Shown here: positions 1-6,586 of the stretch, piece after piece
Numbering within the stretch: the first letter of the stretch is position 1
Layout: each line of letters starts with the position of its first letter
Made by a program: the position numbers and the translations under genes
Assembly (NCBI GenBank): GCA_937860115.1
Contig: CALMBI010000044.1
Span: 1 to 17,696, forward strand
Length of the DNA stretch: 17,696 nucleotides
Direction of reading: 5' to 3'
Origin: an uncultured Arcobacter sp.
GTDB taxonomy: Bacteria > Campylobacterota > Campylobacteria > Campylobacterales > Arcobacteraceae
The notes under the pieces: generated by a model
What the model was told of the DNA's origin: nothing
Seen by the model: only the letters and a program-made list of their open reading frames with translations
The model's database searches: none

Positions 1-93
1 TAAATCTTGCGGTATATCTTTGATATCTTTGATTGGATCACCATATAATGAGACTGAGACTAATAATGAGAGTAATAGTTTTCTTTTTTTCAT
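1..93 (-). CDS. N-terminus of an exported protein, cut by window edge
   Basis: Reading the minus strand from the ATG at 93 gives 31 codons with no stop before the window ends. The peptide starts M-K-K-R-K, continues with a leucine/serine/valine-rich core (L-L-L-S-L-L-V-S-V-S-L) and then Y-G-D-P. This is a typical Sec signal peptide with cleavage expected near residue 18, so the product is probably periplasmic or in the outer membrane. The start lies only 7 bases past the mfd stop codon, which suggests co-transcription with mfd. In Helicobacter and Campylobacter, cell-shape and peptidoglycan-hydrolase genes often follow mfd, but too little sequence is present here to name a family. Confidence 0.6.
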   Translation of the reverse strand, partial: MKKRKLLLSLLVSVSLYGDPIKDIKDIPQDL

Positions 94-100
94 ATTTATT

Positions 101-3079
101 CTATTTTGTAAGATATCTTAAAACGGTATTGATAATATCATCGTCATCACGACTTGATGATTTTATCACCTCTTTTTTATCATCATTGTACACAATTGAG
201 ATATTCATCTCATAATTACTAATCGTTTTTATATTTTTAGCAATTCCATTAAGTTTAATAAGTATAAGATCGATAAACTGTTTTGTAGGGATATCAAGTT
301 TACCAAATCTATCTTCCATCTCCTCTTGTATTTCAAATACTTCACCTTTATCTTTTGCTTTGCTAAGGCGTCTATAAAGCTCAAGTCTGAGTCTATCTTC
401 AGTTATATATTCGCTACTAATATAAGCACTAATGGTGAGTTTAATATCAACAGTAGCTTTCTCTTCACTGACTTCCCCACTTAAAATTGCTATCGCATCT
501 TCTAGCATTTTAATATAAAGCGAATAGCCAATATTTTCAATATGCCCACTTTGGGCTTCACCGATAATATTTCCACCACCTCTAATAGCCAAATCTTGAT
601 GAGCCAAAGCTGTTCCGCTTCCAAGGTAAGAGTTACTTTCAAGTGCCACTAGTCTTTTAATCGCATCTTCTGTTAGTTTGTTTTTATCTTCTACCATAAA
701 GTAACAATACCCCTCTTTGTTACTTCTTCCCACTCTTCCTCTAAGTTGATGAAGGTCTGCAATTCCAAATCTATTTGCTCCATCAATGATCATAGTGTTT
801 GCATTTGGAAGATGTAAACCAGATTCCACAATACTTGTTGCTAGTAAAATATCAAATTTTCCTTCGCTAAACTCTTCAATTATTCTAATAGAATCTTTTG
901 GATTGATTTGGGAGTGCATTATTTCAATCTTCATATTTGGCAAAATTGAGAGGATCTCTGATTTTTTCTTTTCAATAGTTGCTATATTATTGTAAATATA
1001 AAATATCTGTCCACCTCTTCTTTTTTCTCTTAAGATCACCTCTTTTATGATTTTTTCATCATATTCTTTTACAAAACTTCGCACCCCGATTCTCTCACTT
1101 GGAGGTGTTGTTAAGCTACTCATTCCTTTAATTTTTGAAAGAGCAAGATTAAGTGTTCTTGGGATTGGTGTTGCACTCATTGAAAAAATATGGGCATTAC
1201 TTCTTAGTTCTTTTAGTTTTTCTTTTTGTTTCACTCCAAACTTATGTTCCTCATCAATTACAATCAGTGCAAGTTTGTTTGATTCTACATTAAGTAATGA
1301 ATGTGTTCCCACTACAAAATCAAGTGATCCATCTTTGAGGGCTTTTTTTATGGCATTTTGCTCTTTTGCTGATGTTTTACCATCTAATTTAGCAGATTTG
1401 AATCCATATCTTTCTATTCTTTTTTTGAGTCCCTCATAGTGTTGGGTAGCTAAAAGTGTTGTTGGGCACACCATAAGAGCTTGATAACCACTTAAAATCG
1501 TAGCAAAAATACCATTGAGGGCAACTTCAGTTTTACCAAAACCAACATCCCCACTCAGTAATCTATCCATAACAAATCCACTTGAGAGATCACTAAAAAA
1601 TTCATCAATAGATCTTTGTTGATCTTTTGTATAAACAAAACCAGATTCACGTTGCATTATAGCAATCTCCTCTTTTTTTGTATCTATCTTAATCCCCTCT
1701 ATAAGTTCACGTTTTGCAGCGAGAGCGATTATCTCACTTGCTATTGCAAAAAGTCGCTCTTTGACTTTTCCTTTTAGTTTTGCAAATGATCCTTTACCTA
1801 ACTTATCTAAAATAGCAATATTTCCACTATCAGCTATGTATCTATCAATAAGATCAAGGTTTTGTACTGGTACAAGCAACCTATCATCTCCAAGATAATT
1901 AAGTACCACAAAATCCATTTTAGAACCCATCACTACAACAGGCTCAATCCCAATAAATTGTCCAACACCATGTGTCTCATGAACTACATAATCACCATTT
2001 TTAAGTTCATCGATAATAATTTTTGGTTTTTTCTTTTTTCTTTTTTTAACTTCAGTATTTAATGATAAAATCAACTCATCATCACTCATAAGATTAATGA
2101 GTTCATCTCTGTATACAACTTCATAATTAGGAAGATTTTTATCTCTCAAAAGTGGTAATTCATGAGATCTCACTCTTGCTTCTGTACTACTAATAATTGT
2201 GATCTTTTTATCTTTATGAAATTCTAAAAATTCAAGCTTGTTTGTAGGATCGATTTGTTTATAATATCCTTGCTCAAGAATTGGATCGATCGAGAGTAGT
2301 TGATTTTTATCAATCCTTTTTTCACTAAAAATAAACACTTCATCGATCTCATCAAGTGCTTTTTTTGTAATCTTACTATTTAGTTTTTGTGTGTAGAATT
2401 CACCAAGATCATCTAAATACCAGAACCCTAATGAGTGTATATCTTTTATAAATGCATCACTTTTAGAATTTTTAGCTCTCTCTTCGAGTTCTTCAAATTT
2501 TTGTGTCCCCAAACTTAAAAAAGCAGGAGAAATAGCAACAGATTCAAGCTCCTCTTTTTGAGACTTTTGATTTTCAACATCAAATATCCTAATACTCTCT
2601 ATTTCTGTATCAAAAAACGATATTCGATAAGCATGATCAAGCTCCAATGGAAAAATATCTAAAATATCACCTCGAAAAGAGACCTCCCCTTCACTAGTAA
2701 CAATATCAACAAAGACATAACCCCAATTAAAAAGTGTATCTTTTAGGCTATTAATATTAACAGTATCACCAAATGAGAGATTGAATTGTTCAAAACAACT
2801 CTCTTTGGGCAAGCTAAATGTAATTGTTCTTATTGGAGATATAAGGATTTTATTCTGTTTTTTATAAAGATAATATTGTTCTAAAATCTTTGTAATTGAT
2901 TTGAGTTCATCACTAAAAGAGAGTAGATCATCGCCATAATTTGCTCTAAAATCTGGAAGTAAAAAAGGCTCGTACCCCAAAAATGAAGCACAATCTTTAG
3001 CTTTGTATGCCTCTTTTTCATCTGAAACAATCAAAAGCTCTGTTTTATTATGTTTTAGGGTATAAAAAATATTGTGCAT
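101..3079 (-). CDS. mfd: Transcription-repair coupling factor Mfd
   Basis: Mfd is a cytoplasmic DNA translocase that pushes RNA polymerase off lesions and recruits UvrA. At 992 aa it is shorter than E. coli Mfd (about 1150) but close to the size usual in Campylobacterota. The N-terminal third resembles the UvrB-homology module. The RNA-polymerase interaction (CarD-like) domain starts near residue 360 with N-G-D-Y-V-V-H-E-T-H-G-V-G. Helicase motifs follow: Walker A G-D-V-G-F-G-K-T near 510, D-E-E-H near 608, S-A-T-P-I-P-R-T-L shortly after, and Q-L-R-G-R-V-G-R near 780. The TRCF C-terminal domain closes the protein. The ATG is preceded by AAGGA 11 bases upstream, and a TATAAT box lies about 50 bases upstream. 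No lesions are seen. Confidence 0.97.
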   Translation of the reverse strand: MHNIFYTLKHNKTELLIVSDEKEAYKAKDCASFLGYEPFLLPDFRANYGDDLLSFSDELKSITKILEQYYLYKKQNKILISPIRTITFSLPKESCFEQFNLSFGDTVNINSLKDTLFNWGYVFVDIVTSEGEVSFRGDILDIFPLELDHAYRISFFDTEIESIRIFDVENQKSQKEELESVAISPAFLSLGTQKFEELEERAKNSKSDAFIKDIHSLGFWYLDDLGEFYTQKLNSKITKKALDEIDEVFIFSEKRIDKNQLLSIDPILEQGYYKQIDPTNKLEFLEFHKDKKITIISSTEARVRSHELPLLRDKNLPNYEVVYRDELINLMSDDELILSLNTEVKKRKKKKPKIIIDELKNGDYVVHETHGVGQFIGIEPVVVMGSKMDFVVLNYLGDDRLLVPVQNLDLIDRYIADSGNIAILDKLGKGSFAKLKGKVKERLFAIASEIIALAAKRELIEGIKIDTKKEEIAIMQRESGFVYTKDQQRSIDEFFSDLSSGFVMDRLLSGDVGFGKTEVALNGIFATILSGYQALMVCPTTLLATQHYEGLKKRIERYGFKSAKLDGKTSAKEQNAIKKALKDGSLDFVVGTHSLLNVESNKLALIVIDEEHKFGVKQKEKLKELRSNAHIFSMSATPIPRTLNLALSKIKGMSSLTTPPSERIGVRSFVKEYDEKIIKEVILREKRRGGQIFYIYNNIATIEKKKSEILSILPNMKIEIMHSQINPKDSIRIIEEFSEGKFDILLATSIVESGLHLPNANTMIIDGANRFGIADLHQLRGRVGRSNKEGYCYFMVEDKNKLTEDAIKRLVALESNSYLGSGTALAHQDLAIRGGGNIIGEAQSGHIENIGYSLYIKMLEDAIAILSGEVSEEKATVDIKLTISAYISSEYITEDRLRLELYRRLSKAKDKGEVFEIQEEMEDRFGKLDIPTKQFIDLILIKLNGIAKNIKTISNYEMNISIVYNDDKKEVIKSSSRDDDDIINTVLRYLTK

Positions 3080-3130
3080 AAAAGACTAAATCCTTAATTG
3101 TTTGTAATTATCTAAAAAACTTGGGGATAT

Positions 3131-3136
3131 ATTATA
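3131..3136 (-). promoter_or_regulatory. Probable sigma-70 -10 box for mfd
   Basis: The minus strand reads a perfect TATAAT here, inside the 76-base gap between the acidic small gene and mfd. Transcription would start near 3124, giving a leader of about 45 bases with AAGGA before the mfd ATG. No TTGACA-like -35 box is seen, but a T-rich stretch lies upstream. That is usual for the main sigma factor in Campylobacterota, where the -35 element is poorly conserved. Confidence 0.5.
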
Positions 3137-3155
3137 GGTATGACCGAAAAAGAGA

Positions 3156-3443
3156 TCACCAAAGAGTTGGTGTTTCTAGTTGATCCTCTTCAAAAAAAGA
3201 CTCATCCCTCTCTAAAAAAAGGTTCCCTTCGTAATCAATATAAAGCTTGTAACTACCAAAGTCAAAATTTCTTTCAATTTGATTTCTATTGAGATAGCTA
3301 TGAGCTTGAGAATATAAAACAATATTCTCAAAATGATATTCGTATACAGATGGAGCTAACGTATTGATTTTTGATTCTATTTCTTCCAATAAATTTATAC
3401 GAAATTCGTTAAATAAATCATATTTATCTACTAAGTAAATCAA
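3156..3443 (-). CDS. Small acidic hypothetical protein, TTG start
   Basis: I do not recognise this 95-aa protein. It is acidic and rich in Glu, Asn, Tyr and Phe, with no signal peptide or membrane segment, so it is probably cytoplasmic. The central part alternates hydrophobic and polar residues (for example Y-K-L-Y-I-D-Y-E-G-N-L-F-L-E), suggesting a small alpha/beta fold. The C-terminus is strongly acidic. The proposed start is TTG, with only a weak AAAAG upstream and no ATG in the first part of the frame. The frame is open back to the TAA that ends the coiled-coil gene, 24 bases upstream, so the start is uncertain and the two genes share one reading frame. It is probably co-transcribed with that gene. 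Confidence 0.55.
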   Translation of the reverse strand: MIYLVDKYDLFNEFRINLLEEIESKINTLAPSVYEYHFENIVLYSQAHSYLNRNQIERNFDFGSYKLYIDYEGNLFLERDESFFEEDQLETPTLW

Positions 3444-3467
3444 ACTAAAACTTTTAAGATTAAAGGT

Positions 3468-3884
3468 TTATTTATTTAAACCGTTTAATAATGATTCCAT
3501 TCTTCCAAAATCGATTTTTGTTGCTTTTTCTTCTGTCTTCTCTTCAACTTTATCTTCTTTTGAATCAAGTTTAATATCTAAAATACTATCGGGAATATTT
3601 TTATCAAACCCGTCCGAAAACTCTTTTGATGCATCGATTCCATCATTTGATTTTGAAGTACTAAGAAGTTTTTGAATTTTTGACAACATCCCATCCATTT
3701 TATTCTCTTTTTGATCTGTTTCAGTACTAAGATCAGATAATTTAAACTCTAACTCTTTATTTTTTGTAATTTGCACTTCTAATTTCTCTACAGTTTCTTG
3801 ATGTTTTAATTGTAAAACCTCGTATGCATCAATAAGTTGATTAAGTGCTTCATTTAATTTTTCTATTGTTTCTTGATTTGTCAT
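3468..3884 (-). CDS. Coiled-coil hypothetical protein
   Basis: This is a 138-aa soluble protein without signal peptide or membrane segments. Residues 1-70 are a charged helix with heptad-like hydrophobic spacing (L-N-E-A-L-N-Q-L, then L-Q-L-K-H-Q-E-T-V-E-K-L), predicted as a coiled coil. Residues 75-125 are a low-complexity acidic and lysine-rich linker, probably disordered. A short conserved-looking tail, D-F-G-R-M-E-S-L-L-N-G-L-N-K, ends the protein and could be a partner-binding motif. AGAGGAAA sits just upstream of the ATG, a strong ribosome-binding site. A candidate -10 box lies in the 47-base gap behind the peptidase gene. The layout recalls small cell-division or scaffold coiled-coil proteins such as ZapB, but nothing identifies it as one. 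Confidence 0.75.
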   Translation of the reverse strand: MTNQETIEKLNEALNQLIDAYEVLQLKHQETVEKLEVQITKNKELEFKLSDLSTETDQKENKMDGMLSKIQKLLSTSKSNDGIDASKEFSDGFDKNIPDSILDIKLDSKEDKVEEKTEEKATKIDFGRMESLLNGLNK

Positions 3885-3915
3885 AAAATTTCCTCTTGTA
3901 TAATATTTATTGGGC

Positions 3916-3928
3916 GTGATTTTATCAC
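3916..3928 (-). promoter_or_regulatory. Candidate promoter or short hairpin before coiled-coil gene
   Basis: The 47-base gap between the M3 peptidase stop and the coiled-coil gene holds a 13-base inverted repeat, GTGAT-AAA-ATCAC on the minus strand. The same bases contain TAAAAT at 3924-3919. Its context (TTTGTGATAAAAT) resembles the box before the purD-upstream RNA (TTTTGATAAAAT). A start near 3912 would leave a 28-base leader with the strong AGAGGA site. The repeat is too short, and lacks a U tract, for a convincing terminator. Confidence 0.3.
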
Positions 3929-3931
3929 AAA

Positions 3932-5887
3932 TTAACTAATAATTCCATCAATTTTTAATAAAGATTCAACATCTGGTTTTTTATTTGCAAAAAGATAAAA
4001 AAGCTGATTCATATCTACACTTCCACCTTTGCTTAAAATAAGATTTTTGTATTTTTCACCGAGTTTGTTATTGAAGATTCCATTCTCTTTAAAAAGATAA
4101 AAAGCATCCGCACTTAATACTTCCGCCCATTTATAACTATAGTATCCAGCAGCATATCCACCACTAAAAATATGTGAAAATCCGTTTTGAAATTTGTTAT
4201 AACTTGGAGGAATAATTACAGCATATTGATCCCTTACTTCATTTAACAACTGTTGCACACCCTCTTCATCTCTAGGTTTTTGATACAACAGAAAATCAAA
4301 CAATGCAAATTCAACTTGTCTTATTGTTGCAAGTGCAGATCCATAATTTCTTGTTTTGATCAATTTATTAATCGATTCATCATCTAATATATCACCTGTT
4401 TTATAGTGCTTTGCAAACATTTTAAGAACTTCTTTTTCATATGCGAAATACTCTAAAAATTGTGAAGGAAATTCAACAGTATCCCAAGTAACACCATTTA
4501 TACCGCTTACAAAAGGTTCATTGACTTTTGTGAATAGATGATGGATTGCATGCCCTAATTCATGAAATAAAGTTGTTACTTCATCATGTGATAATAATGA
4601 TGGAATAGAATCTGTTGAAGCTGGAAAATTACAAACAATAAATGCTGTAGGAAGTTGTTTGTTACCAGATAGATCATATCTATTGTGCCAGTTATGCATC
4701 CAAGCGCCACCTTTTTTTTCAAATCTTGTTTCTAGATCTAAATAAATTTTTCCTATAAATTGATTATTTTCATATATTTCATATGTTAAAACTTTTTCAT
4801 TCCAAGTTTCTTCAATAATTTGTCTAAATTCAATGCTAAAAATTTTATTTATAAAGTTAAATACCCCTTTAAGTGTTAACTCTTTTTCAAAGTAAGGTTT
4901 GTAAAACTCTTCATCAATATCGTATTTTTCCTCTTTTAATTTTTGGGAATAATACGAAAAATCAAAACTTTGAAAATCAGTTAAATTATCAATTTTATTT
5001 GCATAATCTTTTAGTTCTGCTAGTTCTATATATGCTTTTTCTTTTGATTTGAGGGCCAGATTTTGTAAAAACTCTATCACTTCTATCTCTGTGTTAGCCA
5101 TTTTAGTTGCCAAAGAATACGAAGCATAATTGTTAAATCCTAAAATTTTTGCTTTTTTATCTTTCAGAAGAAGTAAATCTTCGATTATTTTTCCATTTTC
5201 TGGTGCTCTAGTGGAGTATGCTTTATATATTTCTTCTCTTTTTTTTCTATTTGGTCCATATGTAGAATAAGCTATATATGAAGGCATTTTTAATGTAAAT
5301 TTATATTTTGTAATTCCATCTATCTCTGTTTTTGCCCTATCAATTTCATCTTGCGGCATCCCTACTACATCATTTGCTTCGCAAATCATCTCCCAATTAT
5401 TTGTAGCGTCAAGTAGATTTTGGGAAAACTGTTTACTTAATTTACTCAAATTAAGATCTATATCTTCTAATTCTTTTTTATCAAATTCACTAAGTCCGCA
5501 TCCACCCAATTTAAAATCTCTAAGTTCATTTTCTATGACTTTTTTTTGTTCAATATTAAGTTCTTCAAAATATCTATTTTGTATATTAATAAAAGCACTA
5601 TAAGTATTTTCATTTTGAGAAATTTCTGTAAAATAAAGTGATAAAAGTGGAATCGATTCATCATATACTTTTTGTGTTAATTCACTATTACATACACTAT
5701 CTAAATGATATATAGGCGTTGTAAAATTATTAAGTTTTTCACTCATCAATTGATACGGGATCACAAAATTTTCATAAGTTTTATTTTCAATTTCTAATAA
5801 CTGTTTGAGCTCTTCCCTATTTTCATCAAGTAGTTTTTCTAATTTAACTACAATATTTTCAAAATCTTTCATGTATTGTTTATTCAT
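3932..5887 (-). CDS. prlC: M3-family oligopeptidase (oligopeptidase A type)
   Basis: This 651-aa zinc metallopeptidase of the thimet oligopeptidase family degrades peptides in the cytoplasm, including released signal peptides. There is no signal sequence. The zinc motif H-E-L-G-H lies at residues 442-446, with the third ligand expected at E472 in V-E-F-P-S-Q. The substrate-side segment G-F-S-H-I-F-S-G-G-Y-A-A-G-Y-Y-S-Y-K-W at 569-587 matches the PrlC pattern and supplies the His/Tyr residues that stabilise the transition state. The length is close to E. coli PrlC (680). The start ATG overlaps the stop of the decayed cheB (TAATG), with GGAAGAAG upstream. A second ATG at codon 6 is possible. 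PrlC fits better than the related dipeptidase Dcp, but the split is not certain. Confidence 0.93.
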   Translation of the reverse strand: MNKQYMKDFENIVVKLEKLLDENREELKQLLEIENKTYENFVIPYQLMSEKLNNFTTPIYHLDSVCNSELTQKVYDESIPLLSLYFTEISQNENTYSAFINIQNRYFEELNIEQKKVIENELRDFKLGGCGLSEFDKKELEDIDLNLSKLSKQFSQNLLDATNNWEMICEANDVVGMPQDEIDRAKTEIDGITKYKFTLKMPSYIAYSTYGPNRKKREEIYKAYSTRAPENGKIIEDLLLLKDKKAKILGFNNYASYSLATKMANTEIEVIEFLQNLALKSKEKAYIELAELKDYANKIDNLTDFQSFDFSYYSQKLKEEKYDIDEEFYKPYFEKELTLKGVFNFINKIFSIEFRQIIEETWNEKVLTYEIYENNQFIGKIYLDLETRFEKKGGAWMHNWHNRYDLSGNKQLPTAFIVCNFPASTDSIPSLLSHDEVTTLFHELGHAIHHLFTKVNEPFVSGINGVTWDTVEFPSQFLEYFAYEKEVLKMFAKHYKTGDILDDESINKLIKTRNYGSALATIRQVEFALFDFLLYQKPRDEEGVQQLLNEVRDQYAVIIPPSYNKFQNGFSHIFSGGYAAGYYSYKWAEVLSADAFYLFKENGIFNNKLGEKYKNLILSKGGSVDMNQLFYLFANKKPDVESLLKIDGIIS

Positions 5888-6527
5888 TATTTTCTTCTTC
5901 CATTTGCAAAATCTATAATATAATCTGCTATCTCATCAAGAGAGCAAATATCTTTTATTGCTCCAGCTTCAATAGCTTGTTTTGGCATACCAAATACTAC
6001 ACAGCTATTTTCATCTTGGGCAACTGTATAAGCACCATTATTAAAAAGTTCTTTCATAGCAATTGTTCCATCGTCGCCCATTCCTGTCATCATGATAGCC
6101 ATAGCTCCACCACCAACTGTATTGTTTAAGCTTCTAAACATTACATCAACACTTGGCTTATGACGACTTACCTTTACGGTATCTAAAAGTCTAGTAATGT
6201 AACTATTTCCACTTTTTTCTATAATAAGATGCATATTTCCTGGTGCTAAATATGCAAATCCTCTTTCAAGAATCATCCCATCTGTTGCCTCTCATACCTC
6301 TACTTGCGAATGAGTATTTAATCTTTGGGCAAAAGAGCTTGAAAATCCATATGGGATGTGTTGTGTCATAATAATTGGAGGCAAACCAGAAGGTAATTTT
6401 GAAAGACTTTCAAGAGCGATTCAACACCATCTACTGCTTCAACAACATCATTGTATCCACCTTCGTTAAGTACATATGAAAGCATATCCCTTAACATTGT
6501 TGAGTCATCTACAATTAAAAGTTTCAT
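5887..6527 (-). pseudogene. cheB: Decayed cheB (chemotaxis methylesterase)
   Basis: CheB is a response regulator that removes methyl groups from chemoreceptors. From the ATG at 6527 (AAGGAA upstream) the frame gives a receiver start: M-K-L-L-I-V-D-D-S-T-M-L-R-D-M-L, running to A-V-D-G-V-E at codon 36. It then loses sense and stops at TGA 6368-6366. The next frame carries the methylesterase domain from about 6420: L-P-S-G-L-P-P-I-I-M-T-Q-H-I-P, with the catalytic His, then a TGA at 6294-6292. After it come E-A-T-D-G and an intact C-terminal part with the M-T-G-M-G-D-D-G catalytic Asp, ending at 5887. Roughly 140 residues are missing: the receiver from the phosphorylated Asp onward, the linker, and the G-A-S-T-G-G segment with the catalytic Ser. 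The 129-aa open frame from 6276 would be inactive alone. Confidence 0.88.
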
Positions 6528-6554
6528 ATTATTCCTTAATAATCAGTTCTTATG

Positions 6555-6570
6555 ATAAGCTATAGCTTAT
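6555..6570. repeat. 16-base perfect palindrome between pnp and cheB remnant
   Basis: ATAAGCTATAGCTTAT is a perfect palindrome in the 59-base gap between the pnp stop and the cheB start. On the plus strand it is followed by TATTTTTTAA, so as an RNA hairpin the U tract is on the side opposite to the genes. For minus-strand transcripts it is preceded by the A-rich run. It may act as a weak end for pnp transcripts or as an operator-like site. The stem is AT-rich and the function is unknown. Confidence 0.4.
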
Positions 6571-6586
6571 TATTTTTTAAATAAAC

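Noticed and set aside
1047..1439. 130-codon plus-strand open frame inside mfd
   Set aside because: It lies antisense to conserved helicase motifs, has no ribosome-binding site and no family resemblance; it is a by-product of the mfd codon pattern.
101..3079. Mfd as a truncated protein because it is about 150 residues shorter than in E. coli
   Set aside because: All helicase, RNA-polymerase-binding and C-terminal domains are present, and about 1000 residues is usual for this phylum.
3900..3905. TATTAT as the promoter of the coiled-coil gene
   Set aside because: A start 7 bases downstream would fall inside the ribosome-binding site. The TAAAAT box further upstream fits better.
6292..6294. TGA read as a sense codon in cheB, suggesting an altered genetic code
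   Set aside because: The gene also has a frame change and a missing segment, the small gene at 3156-3443 ends in TGA, and Trp is encoded by TGG in the genes checked. Decay explains it better.
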